From JBEDUK01 sp963781595 (GTDB lineage Bacteria; Actinomycetota; UBA4738), in the NCBI GenBank assembly GCA_963781595.1, contig CAWAGG010000006.1, positions 682,001 through 746,000 of the forward strand: a stretch of 64,000 nucleotides of DNA, in the 5' to 3' direction. Position 1 is the first letter of the stretch, and each line of letters starts with the position of its first letter. Positions 25,695 through 34,062 of this stretch are shown here, piece by piece. The notes beneath the pieces are model-generated. The model saw only the letters and a program-made list of their open reading frames with translations. It was not told the origin of the DNA and did not search any database. Position numbers and translations under genes: made by a program.

Positions 25695-26453
25695 CTACCT
25701 CGATCGACCCCAGGTGATGTGCGCGTGCTCGCGCCACTCGCGAAGGACGGTGTCGTCACCGTCGACGTCGAGACCTCCGGGGAGCCGGCGGTTCCACATC
25801 AGGAGATAGAGGTCGGAGGTCGAACCGACGACCGAGCAGTCGGCGTCGCCGCGCTCCCTGCGGGTCTCGACGCCTTCGGGGCCGATCCGGAGCAGCCATC
25901 CGGCATCGGCGCCGTCGTTCGGGCGGAGAGACAGTGTCCGTGTCGGGATATCGCGGGGCTCCCGAGGCGGTCGGCCGAACAACCCGAACAGAAGCTCGTC
26001 GAGGCCGTCCGCAGCGAACGGCGGGTCGAACGGCGTCGCGGGTCCCTTCGGGCTTTCGGCATCCGCGCGGTGGATCGCGGTCTCGTGCGCCTGGCGCCGC
26101 GCCCAGAAGGCCAGCGGCGACGGAGCCGGGAGGAACGACCAGCACTCGACGTCGGCCGGTGCCGACCGGAGCGTCTCGACGAGGTGCGCGTGGCCGTCGC
26201 GGTACCACCCCAGGAGGTCGTCGTCCTCGGGCAGCGGGCCGGCGACGCCCGCGACCTCGCGGATCGGTTCGGTCCGACGTTCGGCGACGTGGGCCGCCGC
26301 CCACCGATGGACGTCGCCGACGTGGCGAACGAGGTCGCGCATCGTCCAGTCCGGACAGGTCGGGATCGGTTCTCCGAGGGCGGTTCGCTCCGCGGTGTCG
26401 CCGAGCAGCGTGCCCTGCCGCTCGAGGGCGGCGATGTGTTCGGCGATCTCCAC
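25695..26453 (-). CDS. Maleylpyruvate isomerase-like/DinB-fold protein (TIGR03083 family)
   Basis: A 252-residue protein with an N-terminal four-helix DinB-like domain (CPDWTMRDLVRHVGDVHRW; WARRQAHETAIHRADAE). The conserved His residues would bind a divalent metal. The C-terminal domain (about 155-250; ADCSVVGSTSDLYLLMWNRR) matches the SCP-2-like part seen in mycothiol-dependent maleylpyruvate isomerase relatives. Such proteins are typical of actinobacteria that make mycothiol. The GTG at 26453 is the best start, although no clear ribosome site is seen. The substrate is unknown. Confidence 0.8.
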   Translation of the reverse strand: MEIAEHIAALERQGTLLGDTAERTALGEPIPTCPDWTMRDLVRHVGDVHRWAAAHVAERRTEPIREVAGVAGPLPEDDDLLGWYRDGHAHLVETLRSAPADVECWSFLPAPSPLAFWARRQAHETAIHRADAESPKGPATPFDPPFAADGLDELLFGLFGRPPREPRDIPTRTLSLRPNDGADAGWLLRIGPEGVETRRERGDADCSVVGSTSDLYLLMWNRRLPGGLDVDGDDTVLREWREHAHITWGRSR

Positions 26454-26572
26454 GAATGGCGAGTCTATCCAGGGCGGCGTACGCGACGGCCCGAGCGTGA
26501 CTACGGAAGCGGGCGCGCGGATGCCGATAGAGAGGTCACCGGTGGACGGTCCACGGGTGAGGAGGAGGAACC

Positions 26573-27592
26573 GTGCGGAGGCGCCTGATCGTCGCGTTGG
26601 GATCCGTGGCCGTGCTCGCCTCGTTCGCGGCGGCGCAGCCATCGTCGGCGGGCCCTCGGGCGATGTCCGCGGCGGCGCCCGGCCCGTGCGCGTCGCTGCA
26701 GCGCGTGGCCGGTTCGTCCCAGGTGCTCTGCACGCACGGTGGCGACCCCGTGTTCCCGTTCCTCGGCATGGCGGCGCGCCTCGCGGGGCACCGGCCCGCG
26801 GCGACCTCGGCCGTCCCGTGCGCGACCGGTAACGACGTGATCCGCGTGTTCTACGGGTGGCCGAAGGGAACGACGTCGCACTTCAAGACCGCCAAGCCGT
26901 TGATCGTCCAGGCCGTCGAGCAGGACGACGCCAACCTCGGCGCGTCCGGCGCGGCCGGCTACCACTACCGCTGGTACTGCGTGGGATCGCACCCGAAGAT
27001 CAAGATCACGAAGGTCAAGCTGGTCGCGATCGGTTCGGACAAGTCGTTCACCTACAACGACTACGTGAACTCGATGCAGAACCAGATCTCGCTGGGCCTG
27101 GGCAAGACGAACTACGACCTGGGGACGTTCGACTACGCGACGTTCATCGACAACATCCAGGGCGTGTACCCGTACGGCGGCCAGGGTTCGATCTACGGCG
27201 ACGACCGGCCGGACCCGAACCAGAACCTGAACAACGCGTCCACCGGGGTTCACAAGTACGCGATGATCAACTTCGTCCCGGCGTGGGGCGTGAGTTCCCT
27301 CGCGCTCATCCTCGGCCACGAGACGGGCCACAACCTCGGGAACGTTCAGCTCTCGGCGCCGCATTCGAGCGGCGGATACCACTGCTACGACGAGTACGAC
27401 CTGATGTGCTACAACGACGGCGGTTCCTACTTCCAGAACGGCGGCTCGCTCCAATACCTCTGCGCGGACCCGCTGGGGACGGGCGCCGAGTCGGACTGCG
27501 GACACGACGATTACTTCAACGCCAGCCCGCCGGGTGGTTCCTACCTCGCGACGCACTGGAACCAAGCGAACAGCTCCTGGGTCACGCACTGA
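26573..27592 (+). CDS. Secreted zinc metalloprotease (metzincin-like)
   Basis: A 339-residue secreted protein. The GTG start has GAGGAGG at ideal spacing. A signal peptide (about 1-26, ending near PSSAG) is followed by a pro-region and a catalytic domain with HETGHNLGNVQ (His249, Glu250, His253) and the downstream Met-turn-like DEYDLMCYNDG. The canonical metzincin third ligand (HExxHxxGxxH) is Gln here, so the third zinc ligand must come from elsewhere, perhaps from HSSGGYHCYDE. Four or more Cys suggest disulfides. It would act outside the cell on unknown proteins. Confidence 0.75.
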   Translation: MRRRLIVALGSVAVLASFAAAQPSSAGPRAMSAAAPGPCASLQRVAGSSQVLCTHGGDPVFPFLGMAARLAGHRPAATSAVPCATGNDVIRVFYGWPKGTTSHFKTAKPLIVQAVEQDDANLGASGAAGYHYRWYCVGSHPKIKITKVKLVAIGSDKSFTYNDYVNSMQNQISLGLGKTNYDLGTFDYATFIDNIQGVYPYGGQGSIYGDDRPDPNQNLNNASTGVHKYAMINFVPAWGVSSLALILGHETGHNLGNVQLSAPHSSGGYHCYDEYDLMCYNDGGSYFQNGGSLQYLCADPLGTGAESDCGHDDYFNASPPGGSYLATHWNQANSSWVTH

Positions 27593-27696
27593 GGTCACCG
27601 GCCGGGGTGCAGCCGACCGAGCCGGTTTCCTGCACTCCGCCCGTTCGGGGTAGGGTGGAGCGCAGCGGCTCGGTGACGACAGGAGGTGGCTCGGGA

Positions 27697-27891
27697 ATGA
27701 AGAAGTTGCTCCTGATCATCGGTTTGATCGCGGCGGTCGGTGCGATCCTCATGGTGCTGCGCAACCGCGGATCGGACATCTCGGTCTCGGACTGGGACGA
27801 CGTGCAGGGCGTCGCCTCGGATGTGTCCGCGTCGGCGAAGGACGCCGTGTCGGATGCCGCCGAGGCCGCGAAGGACGCGACGAACGCCTGA
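27697..27891 (+). CDS. Small single-pass membrane protein
   Basis: A 64-residue protein with an N-terminal transmembrane helix (KKLLLIIGLIAAVGAILMVL) and an Ala/Asp/Ser-rich amphipathic helix ending SDAAEAAKDATNA. AGGAGGT lies about nine bases before the ATG. TAGGGT at 27652-27657 could be its -10 element. The tail resembles YtxH-like small proteins, but the match is too weak to name. It is followed by a strong hairpin terminator. Confidence 0.6.
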   Translation: MKKLLLIIGLIAAVGAILMVLRNRGSDISVSDWDDVQGVASDVSASAKDAVSDAAEAAKDATNA

Positions 27892-27953
27892 GGTCGACGG
27901 ACCGCGCGGCCCGTTCCGGTCGGGTTCCGCGCGCGAGGACGAACGGCATGTTA

Positions 27954-27988
27954 CGGCCGCCGGCTCGGCATCGAGGAGCCGGCGGCCG
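27954..27988. terminator. Strong bidirectional terminator hairpin
   Basis: CGGCCGCCGGCTC and GAGCCGGCGGCCG pair over 13 bp around a nine-base loop. The hairpin lies between the convergent small membrane protein gene and the aldehyde dehydrogenase gene. Confidence 0.7.
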
Positions 27989-28023
27989 CGCCATCTCCCG
28001 ACGACCCGGTCCTGGCGCTCGGC

Positions 28024-29443
28024 CTACCGGAGGATCGAGCGGAGCACCCGCCGGCGGACGTACGTGTACGGCGGGTACTGCAGCGGCACCTCGGGCCTCG
28101 TCGGCTTCCACAGGACCGCCCGCCGGTGGCTGAACGTCTCGAAGCCGTGCCGGCCGTGGTACGCGCCCATGCCGCTGTGGCCGATCCCACCGAAGGGCAG
28201 GCCGGGCACGGCCAGGTGCACGACGCAGGTGTTCACGCAGGCCCCGCCCGACCGGGTGGAGCCGATGACGCGGTCCGCCGTCGCCTCTGAACGCGTGAAC
28301 ACGTAGAGCGCCAACGGTTCCGGGCCCGGCCCGTACCGTGGCGATCGCCTCGGCGATCTCGTCGAACGCGATCACCGGCAGGATCGGTCCGAAGATCTCC
28401 TCGCCCATCAGCGGCGCATCCGGCCGCACGCCGCGCACGATGGTCGGCGCGATGTACCGTTCGGCCTCGTCCCGCTGGCCGCCGAGCACGAGCTCTTCGT
28501 AACCGCCGCCGTCGATGAGTGCGGCCAGACGGCGGAAGTGGTTCGCGTTCACGATCCTCGCGTAGTCTGCGCTGTGCCTCGGATCGGGCCCGTAGAAGCC
28601 CCCGACCTCGGCGACGAGGAGCTCCAGCAGGCGCGCTTCCACGCGACGGTCGACGAACACGTGGTCGGGCGCGACGCACGTCTGGCCGGCGTTGATGAAT
28701 TTCCCGTACGCGATGCGGCGGGCGACGACCGGGAGGTCCGCGTCAGCGGCGACGATGGCCGGGGACTTCCCGCCCAGCTCGAGCGTTACCGGGGTCAGGT
28801 GCGTCGACGCGGCCTCCATGACGATCCGCCCGACGCGCGCGTTCCCCGTGTAGAAGATGTGGTCGAACCGCTCGGCGAGGAGCGCCTGGGTCTCCTCGAC
28901 GCCTCCCTCGACGATCGCGACCCCGTCCGGGTCCAAGTAGCGCCGGACCAGCCCGGCGAGGGCCTCCGATGTCGCGGGCGCGAGCTCGGAGGGCTTGCCC
29001 ACCACCGCATCACCGGCGGCGATCGCGGCCGCCATCGGGGCGAAAAGGAGCTGGACCGGGTAGTTCCACGGCGCGATCACGAGCGCCACGCCGACCGGCT
29101 CCCGGACGATCCGCGCGCGGGCCGGTTGCAGCACCCAGCGAACCCGGACGCGTTCCGGGCGCATCCACGCGTCGATGTTGCGGAGCAACCCGTCGATCTC
29201 GCCGAGGACGAACGAGATCTCGCTGACCCAGGTCTCGATCGGCGGCCGGCCCAGGTCCTCGCGGAGGGCCGCCTCCAGCGGGCGCGCTCCGTCGCGGAGG
29301 AGCCGTTGCATCGCGCGGAGCTGCGTCCGGCGCCACGCCAGCGGACGCGTGCGCCCGGCCTCGAACCCGCGGCGGAGCCGGCCGACGACTTCCGAGGCCG
29401 TCCGGCCGGGCGTGGCATCCACGGCATCCATCAGGAGGGTCAT
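28024..29443 (-). CDS. Aldehyde dehydrogenase (class 3/fatty aldehyde type), frameshifted
   Basis: An NAD(P)-dependent aldehyde dehydrogenase of about 472 residues. From the ATG at 29443 the frame covers the cofactor domain (VALVIAPWNYPVQLLFAPMA), the catalytic Glu motif TLELGGKSPAIV and the Cys motif NAGQTCVAPDH. It also has EEIFGPILPVIAFDE. Near 28320 an extra base in GGGCCCGGAACC shifts the frame; correcting it joins TVRAGPEP to LALYVFTRSE and the normal end (PFGGIGHSGMGAYHGRHGF; ETFSHRR). The length minus one is divisible by three. The C-terminal pattern and lack of a mature-length N-extension fit the short class 3 enzymes. Sequence error and inactivation cannot be told apart. Confidence 0.8.
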
Positions 29444-29649
29444 GATCGACGGTCCTCACGCTACGTGCCGCGCATGAAGCGGTCGCGGGCCACCCGGCCC
29501 TGCGTTCGCCCGTCCAAACGTCCGGCCGTAACCGTCGAACGGTCGCCGGGTCGAAGGCCTCGCACCGAAGCTATCGTCTCCGATGAGCGGCCGCGCTATC
29601 CGAGAGCGTGCCGGATCTCCGCGGAACGGGATCACGGAAGGAGCGAGCG

Positions 29650-30246
29650 ATGACGGTGGACTCCGGCGACCCGGTCGACGACCTGTCCCGCGCGATCGAC
29701 CAGACGGGCGCGGTGATCGCGGCCACCCGGCCCGATCAGGCGACGCTGCCGACGCCATGCCGTTCGTGGGACGTCCGTACGCTCGTCGGCCACGTCGTGC
29801 GCGACGTCGAACAGTTCACGGCGACCGCCAGCGGCGAGGCGTGGATGCCGAACGACGACGACGACGCGATCGGCGACGACTGGTCGAGCGCCTACCGGAG
29901 CGCGGGGGACGCGCTCCTTGCCGCGTGGCGACGCGCGGGCGTCGTCGGCAGGACGATCGAGCGTCCGTTCGGCACGCTCCCGGCGACGTGGTTCGTGGGC
30001 CAGCAGATCGCGGACCTGGTCGTGCACGCATGGGACATCGCGATGGCGACCGCGCAGCCCACGGAGTTCGACCAGGACCTGGGGGAGCGATCGCTCGAGT
30101 GGGCGACGCAGAACCTCCGCCCCGAGTACCGCGGCGACGAGGCGAGCGGGCGGGCCTTCGGACCCGAGGTTCCGGTGCCCGAGGATGCGGGCGCGCACGA
30201 CCGGCTCGTGGGGTTCTTCGGCCGCGATCCAGGGTGGGCTCCCTGA
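29650..30246 (+). CDS. DinB-fold protein (TIGR03086 family)
   Basis: A 198-residue protein of the actinobacterial TIGR03086 family, related to the mycothiol-dependent maleylpyruvate isomerase N-terminal domain. It has CRSWDVRTLVGHVVRDVEQF and QQIADLVVHAWDIAMAT, in which His residues line the metal site. AAGGAGCG precedes the ATG. It shares the fold with the gene at 25695-26453, but lacks that protein's C-terminal domain. The reaction is unknown. Confidence 0.82.
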   Translation: MTVDSGDPVDDLSRAIDQTGAVIAATRPDQATLPTPCRSWDVRTLVGHVVRDVEQFTATASGEAWMPNDDDDAIGDDWSSAYRSAGDALLAAWRRAGVVGRTIERPFGTLPATWFVGQQIADLVVHAWDIAMATAQPTEFDQDLGERSLEWATQNLRPEYRGDEASGRAFGPEVPVPEDAGAHDRLVGFFGRDPGWAP

Positions 30247-30265
30247 GCGCCGCGACCGCGATGCG

Positions 30266-30922
30266 TCAGGCCGCTTGCCGCTGCCGACCGCGACCCGTGC
30301 GCTCGGCCCGTTCCTTCAGCCCGAGCAGCTCCCTGCGCATCATCGGGAAGTCGCCGAACTCGAACAGGATCAAGGACACGAGCGCCATCGCCGGAGAGCG
30401 CCAGTCGTACCGATCCTTCAGGCGCACGACCAGGCACGTTCGGCGCCCGTCGTCGAGCGGGGTGAGCCGCCAGACCCAGATGCTGTGTGGCTTCGTCCAC
30501 AGCAGCGACGCGTTCGGTTCGAACGCCGTCACCCGGAAGGCGGTCGTCTCGTTGACGGTTCCCGACATCGGCACCCAGTCGCCGACGTGCGGATCCTGGT
30601 ACTCGGGCAGGATCTCCGTCGCACTCGGCCGGGCGCCGTTGTCGAACAGGTCGTAGCTGTAGAAGCCCGCCTTCCCGGTGCCGATCTGGACCAGCCACGG
30701 CCATACCGCCTCCGGCGGAGCATCGATCGTGATCGCGCTCGTCGCGCAGAACGACGGGTTCGGCACCATCTCGTCGCCCGGCATCGAGCCGGTCACCTCG
30801 TCGTCGGTCGCACCCCACCGCAGGTGTCGACGGCGCCGGAGGGGCGCCGTCGCGAACGACGGGAGCGCGACGAGCGCGTCTCGGACGCTGCCTGCCAGGT
30901 CTCGCTGCACGTCGTGACCCAT
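30266..30922 (-). CDS. SRPBCC/START-like domain protein
   Basis: A 218-residue protein with a START-like (polyketide cyclase) fold. ITIDAPPEAVWPWLVQIG is the usual first strand and helix, followed by GKAGFYSYDLFDN and the beta region VGDWVPMSGTVNETTAFRVT. Such domains bind hydrophobic ligands. The ATG at 30922 has GGGAGG just upstream. A short hydrophobic stretch near the C-terminus (MALVSLILFEFGDFPMM) may touch the membrane. The gene converges on the DinB-fold gene with 19 bases between. Confidence 0.72.
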   Translation of the reverse strand: MGHDVQRDLAGSVRDALVALPSFATAPLRRRRHLRWGATDDEVTGSMPGDEMVPNPSFCATSAITIDAPPEAVWPWLVQIGTGKAGFYSYDLFDNGARPSATEILPEYQDPHVGDWVPMSGTVNETTAFRVTAFEPNASLLWTKPHSIWVWRLTPLDDGRRTCLVVRLKDRYDWRSPAMALVSLILFEFGDFPMMRRELLGLKERAERTGRGRQRQAA

Positions 30923-31091
30923 CTCAGGCCCTCCCTCGTCTCGGACCGTCCCTCCGCACCGAGACTCCGTCTCGCGAGCGGACGCGTGTCGAGGCGATAG
31001 TCCTGACCCGATCCGGCCGAACGACCGGTTCGTCAGCCATGGCGTTGCGCGAGCCGATCGAGCATCTGCTCGCCGCATGAGTGGGCGGCTC

Positions 31092-31412
31092 TCACTCGGA
31101 GACGTCGAGGTCGACGCGGAACCGGTCGATCACGGATGATTCGTCCCAGGCTTGCCGATGGTCGATCGCCAGGCGCCGCCGGCCGCCGGCCGAGACCCGG
31201 AATCGGAAACTGCGCATCCCTCCGCTGCCAACCTGCGGATGAGGAGCGAGCTCGAACGAGTCCGCCTCGGGCTGGAGCGCGTCGTCGGCTCGCTCGACCT
31301 GCCATCGGTAGCCGGTGGTCGGGTTCTCGCGCAGTCGAACGACGACCTCATCGCCCACATGGACCGCGACCGCCTTCCCGTTGTCCGCTTCGGTGAGCGT
31401 CACGGTCGCCAT
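31092..31412 (-). CDS. Chagasin-like cysteine protease inhibitor (I42 family)
   Basis: A 106-residue protein with the loops of the chagasin/ICP family: NPTTGYRW (BC loop), GSGGMRSFRF (DE loop) and a Trp-containing final loop (HRQAWDESS). These loops plug papain-type active sites. There is no signal peptide, so it would act in the cytosol unless exported by another route. It is the last of four same-strand genes that include a papain-like protease, 23 bases after the repeat protein. The most likely role is to hold the neighbouring protease inactive in the producing cell. The family assignment is by motif only. Confidence 0.75.
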   Translation of the reverse strand: MATVTLTEADNGKAVAVHVGDEVVVRLRENPTTGYRWQVERADDALQPEADSFELAPHPQVGSGGMRSFRFRVSAGGRRRLAIDHRQAWDESSVIDRFRVDLDVSE

Positions 31413-31435
31413 CGTCGAAGAGCCGGCCCGGCGCC

Positions 31436-31834
31436 CTACGTCTTCCTCGTCCGTGATCGCCTGGCGGGTGCGGATGCTCCGGCGACGTCATCCGGCGCCG
31501 GCGGTTCGGCCGCCCCGCCGAGGGCGGTTCCCAGCTCCTCGAGCGACATCGGAGCCGGTGGGCCGCTCGCGCCCTCGAGACCAGCCAGGTCCTCCGGCGC
31601 CGGCGCGCCGCCGAACCCCGGTGCCCCGAGGCTCTCGATCGGCATCGGTCCGGCCGCGCCGCCCATGGCGGCCGCCGATCCCAGGTCACCGGGCGCCGGG
31701 CCACCTGCGCCGACCGCGCCCGAGGGCGATCCCAGCTGGTCGAGCGGCAGAGGGGCCGGCGATGTCGTCGAGACCTGCGATGCGGCCGCCGCGTCGGACG
31801 GCAGCGAGATGTGGATGGTGACGTCAGATCCCAC
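31436..31834 (-). CDS. Pro/Ala/Gly-rich repeat protein in protease cassette
   Basis: A 132-residue protein built from four imperfect units of roughly 25-30 residues, each with a core such as PLPLDQLG, PMPIESLG or PMSLEELG followed by a Gly/Ala-rich stretch and PAPGDLG/PAPEDLAG. It ends in a basic tail (RRSRTRKT). A GTG start with GGGAGGAGAGG upstream is used. There is no signal peptide and no known family. The regular acidic helical motifs separated by flexible linkers could be docking or substrate sites for the protease encoded upstream. Confidence 0.5.
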   Translation of the reverse strand: MGSDVTIHISLPSDAAAASQVSTTSPAPLPLDQLGSPSGAVGAGGPAPGDLGSAAAMGGAAGPMPIESLGAPGFGGAPAPEDLAGLEGASGPPAPMSLEELGTALGGAAEPPAPDDVAGASAPARRSRTRKT

Positions 31835-31926
31835 GGGCTACCTCTCCTCCCTCGGGTAGGCGCCGAACCAGGCTACGGGTTCGGCGACGTGCCCTCCATC
31901 GGTCTGGTGTCGGAGCGCTGAGCCTT

Positions 31927-32139
31927 CTACATGTAGGCCGCCGTGATGTTCTTGCTCGCATCCTGCACGATGTAGACCGACTTGCCTGTGGCTTTCGCCG
32001 CACACAGGAGCACGAACACGTTCGTGACGCCGTCGGCCGCGCCGGTGAGGATCTTGTGCCATGCGCTGTCAGACGCCAAGTGAGCCCAGCAGTTCTGCGA
32101 GTCCCTGCTCGCGTACACCTGATTGATCGTCGTCCACAC
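31927..32139 (-). CDS. Stand-alone copy of the protease C-terminal domain
   Basis: A 70-residue protein clearly homologous to the last 67 residues of the papain-like protease encoded just upstream. Shared features include QVYASRDSQN versus QTYATRDAQN, a central Trp, GAADGVTN versus GASDGVTN, AKATGKSVYI versus AKANGRPVTI and a common AAYM/IAYML ending. The GTG start has AGGAGG ten bases upstream. The gap to the protease stop is 32 bases. No known family is recognised. It may bind the same partner as the protease tail or act as a regulatory subunit. Confidence 0.65.
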   Translation of the reverse strand: MWTTINQVYASRDSQNCWAHLASDSAWHKILTGAADGVTNVFVLLCAAKATGKSVYIVQDASKNITAAYM

Positions 32140-32171
32140 CGTTCACACACCTCCTGAACCGTTCGTCTCGT

Positions 32172-33275
32172 TCACAGCATGTATGCGATGTACACGTAGT
32201 CGGCGTCGGCGTAGATCGTGACCGGCCGACCGTTCGCCTTCGCCTGCCCGAACATGGTGAGCATGTTCGTGACGCCGTCCGAGGCGCCTGGGTGGATGCG
32301 ACGCCAGCCGAGGTTCTGGAAGTACGCCCATGCGTTCTGCGCATCGCGGGTCGCGTAGGTCTGGACCACGGAGACGTTGCTCTGCCATGCGCTCGGAAGC
32401 GTGACGCCCGCGACGGAGTACATCATCCAGGATGAGTCGATCAGCAGGTCCGGCTGTCCGTACCGGATCCGGACGAACCCGCCGTCCCCCCAACCCGCGC
32501 CCCAGCTGTTCTTCAAGATCCAGCATTGCTGTGCGTCGTCGTAGCCGACGCAGCTGATGCAATGGTAGCCGGCCAAAGGTGATCCCGCGGTCTTCACGTA
32601 GACGCCACTGTGATACGCGAAGAAGTCGTTGAAGACGGCCATTCCCGCGAGGACCGGACCGATGGATGCGATCGCGTTCTTCCGGGCATCCATGGTGGCG
32701 TAGCCCGTGTAGCTCGAGATCTTCGTCAAACGGTTCGCCCAATCGGCACACCGACTGGTGGCGCAGTTCATGTCCGGGGGCGCCGCGTACGGCATGCACG
32801 CCTCGTCCGTGACCCCGGTGCTCTTCGCGAAGTCGAGTCCCGAGGTCAGGCCCCATCCGTCACAGCTTCCGCCCCCGCAGAACTGCAGGAAGCCCTCCGA
32901 GAGATCGATGCTGTACGAGGGATTCCCGAGCTTGATGCGGACGGCGGACTCGATCGTGGAGCATGTGCAGAACGAAACGCACGACCCGCATTGGAGTTGG
33001 TTCTTCACCGGGGTGACGTAGCTCTGACCCCCGACGTTCCGCCAGTCGACGGACGTTGGAGCCCCCACGGCGGCGGCTGCGACCGAACGTTCTTGCACTG
33101 CGGTCTGATGGAACTCGGCGACCATCCGTTGGTGTTCGTCGGGTGTCACGATCAGCCCGAGGACGCTCTTGCGATCCTCCGCGGGGAGCTTGGTCAGTTC
33201 GTTCTCGCTGGCCGTCCAGGGCAGCTGCTCGCTCTCGATCGCTGACGCGATCGCCCGGATCTCTTCCTTCGCCAT
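32172..33275 (-). CDS. Papain-like (C1) cysteine protease with novel C-terminal domain
   Basis: A 367-residue protein. The N-terminal 70 residues resemble a propeptide (acidic, helical, no signal peptide). The C1 domain (about 75-290) contains the oxyanion Gln93 and catalytic Cys99 in KNQLQCGSCVSF, His238 in GYHCISCVGYDD and Asn256 in ILKNSWGAGWGDGGFVRI. The residue after the Cys is Val rather than the usual Trp. Many Cys suggest disulfides, which is odd for a protein without an export signal. The last 67 residues form a domain duplicated in the next gene. GGAGGTGG precedes the ATG. It is the first gene of a four-gene cassette ending in a chagasin-like inhibitor. Confidence 0.85.
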   Translation of the reverse strand: MAKEEIRAIASAIESEQLPWTASENELTKLPAEDRKSVLGLIVTPDEHQRMVAEFHQTAVQERSVAAAAVGAPTSVDWRNVGGQSYVTPVKNQLQCGSCVSFCTCSTIESAVRIKLGNPSYSIDLSEGFLQFCGGGSCDGWGLTSGLDFAKSTGVTDEACMPYAAPPDMNCATSRCADWANRLTKISSYTGYATMDARKNAIASIGPVLAGMAVFNDFFAYHSGVYVKTAGSPLAGYHCISCVGYDDAQQCWILKNSWGAGWGDGGFVRIRYGQPDLLIDSSWMMYSVAGVTLPSAWQSNVSVVQTYATRDAQNAWAYFQNLGWRRIHPGASDGVTNMLTMFGQAKANGRPVTIYADADYVYIAYML

Positions 33276-33619
33276 TGGCCACCTCCAATGCGCTCACGTG
33301 CCCGCGCATCTCTGGATACGGCCGAGGCCCGAGGCCTCGTCGTCGCCTTCCCCCTTCCTCCTCGATCGTCGCACTCCGCCGATGCCATGCGCACCTGAGC
33401 GCAGTTTGGCGCCTGGTCGTCACGCTGGTGTCATGCGAGCATCACCCGAGCGTCACGCGATCATCACCCGAGCGTCGTTCGAGCCCGCTTGAACAGGCAT
33501 TCGGGTCGCTGGTCACGGCCGATCAGACCGCGTCCAATCGCTCTTCCGAGGTGAACCGGCGCTCGCCCGGCTACGCGACGTCGGATCTCGCGTCGACGGC
33601 GATGACGCGATCGGCGCTG
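33276..33619. other. Intergenic region upstream of the protease cassette
   Basis: About 340 bases with no convincing gene on either strand. It contains the promoter side of the protease cassette and a pair of 14-base direct repeats (listed separately). Confidence 0.5.
33441..33476. repeat. 14-bp direct repeat, 22-bp period
   Basis: ATCACCCGAGCGTC occurs at 33441-33454 and 33463-33476, two helical turns apart. A related GTCATGCGAGC lies just before. The position, about 165-200 bases upstream of the protease start, allows a regulator-binding role. Two copies are too few for a CRISPR array. Confidence 0.45.
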
Positions 33620-33897
33620 GCGGCTCGCCGCCCGCCCTCACGATGGTGCACGGCCCGGCTGCCGGTTTGACGGTGCTGGATCCCGTCGACGAACGGCTGG
33701 CCGGTCACCAGCGCCTCGACGCGGTCCGTGCGCGGCTATCGGAGATGGCGGGTGAGACGGAGGCCGCGCTCGCGGCCTATCGCATCGCGGTTCGGCGGAC
33801 CACGAACGTTCCGGAACGGGACTACCTGACGGCGCGAGCCGCTCGACTCAGGGTCAGCGATCATGCGCACACCCTCGCCGGGGACGACGCGAGCTGA
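33620..33897 (+). pseudogene. C-terminal remnant of an ECF sigma factor (DUF6596 type)
   Basis: The frame encodes ALTMVHGPAAGLTVLDPVDE, then RLAGHQRLDAVRARLSEM and EAALAAYRIAVRRTTNVPER. This is the TPR-like tail found at the end of DUF6596-containing ECF sigma factors, where a small-molecule-sensing or regulatory extension follows sigma region 4. No sigma regions 2 or 4 are present upstream, and the frame is lost about 20 bases before the ATG. This is therefore a remnant. It supports past loss of DNA at this spot. Confidence 0.55.
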
Positions 33898-34027
33898 TCC
33901 TGGGCCTCGAGCCATGCCGGCCATGTCGTGCGCCGCATCCCGACCATGAGCCCCCCGCCCGCCCGTTCTCCTCGATCGCCGGAGGTAGTCGGTGCTCCTC
34001 GCTCGACGGATGGCCCCACGTTTGGCA

Positions 34028-34062
34028 TTGACATGGCACACGAATGATGCCATCATGACGCC
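34028..34062 (+). promoter_or_regulatory. Promoter with overlapping palindrome; probable leaderless transcript
   Basis: TTGACA (34028-34033) and CATCAT (34051-34056) are separated by 17 bases, placing the start point at about the ATG of the RHH gene (34063). An inverted repeat, ATGGCA-N9-TGCCAT (34033-34053), overlaps the spacer and -10. This is the expected layout for autorepression by the RHH protein encoded immediately downstream. Confidence 0.5.

Noticed and set aside
33421..33490. Possible CRISPR array
   Set aside because: Only two 14-base repeats with an 8-base gap; no cas genes in the window.
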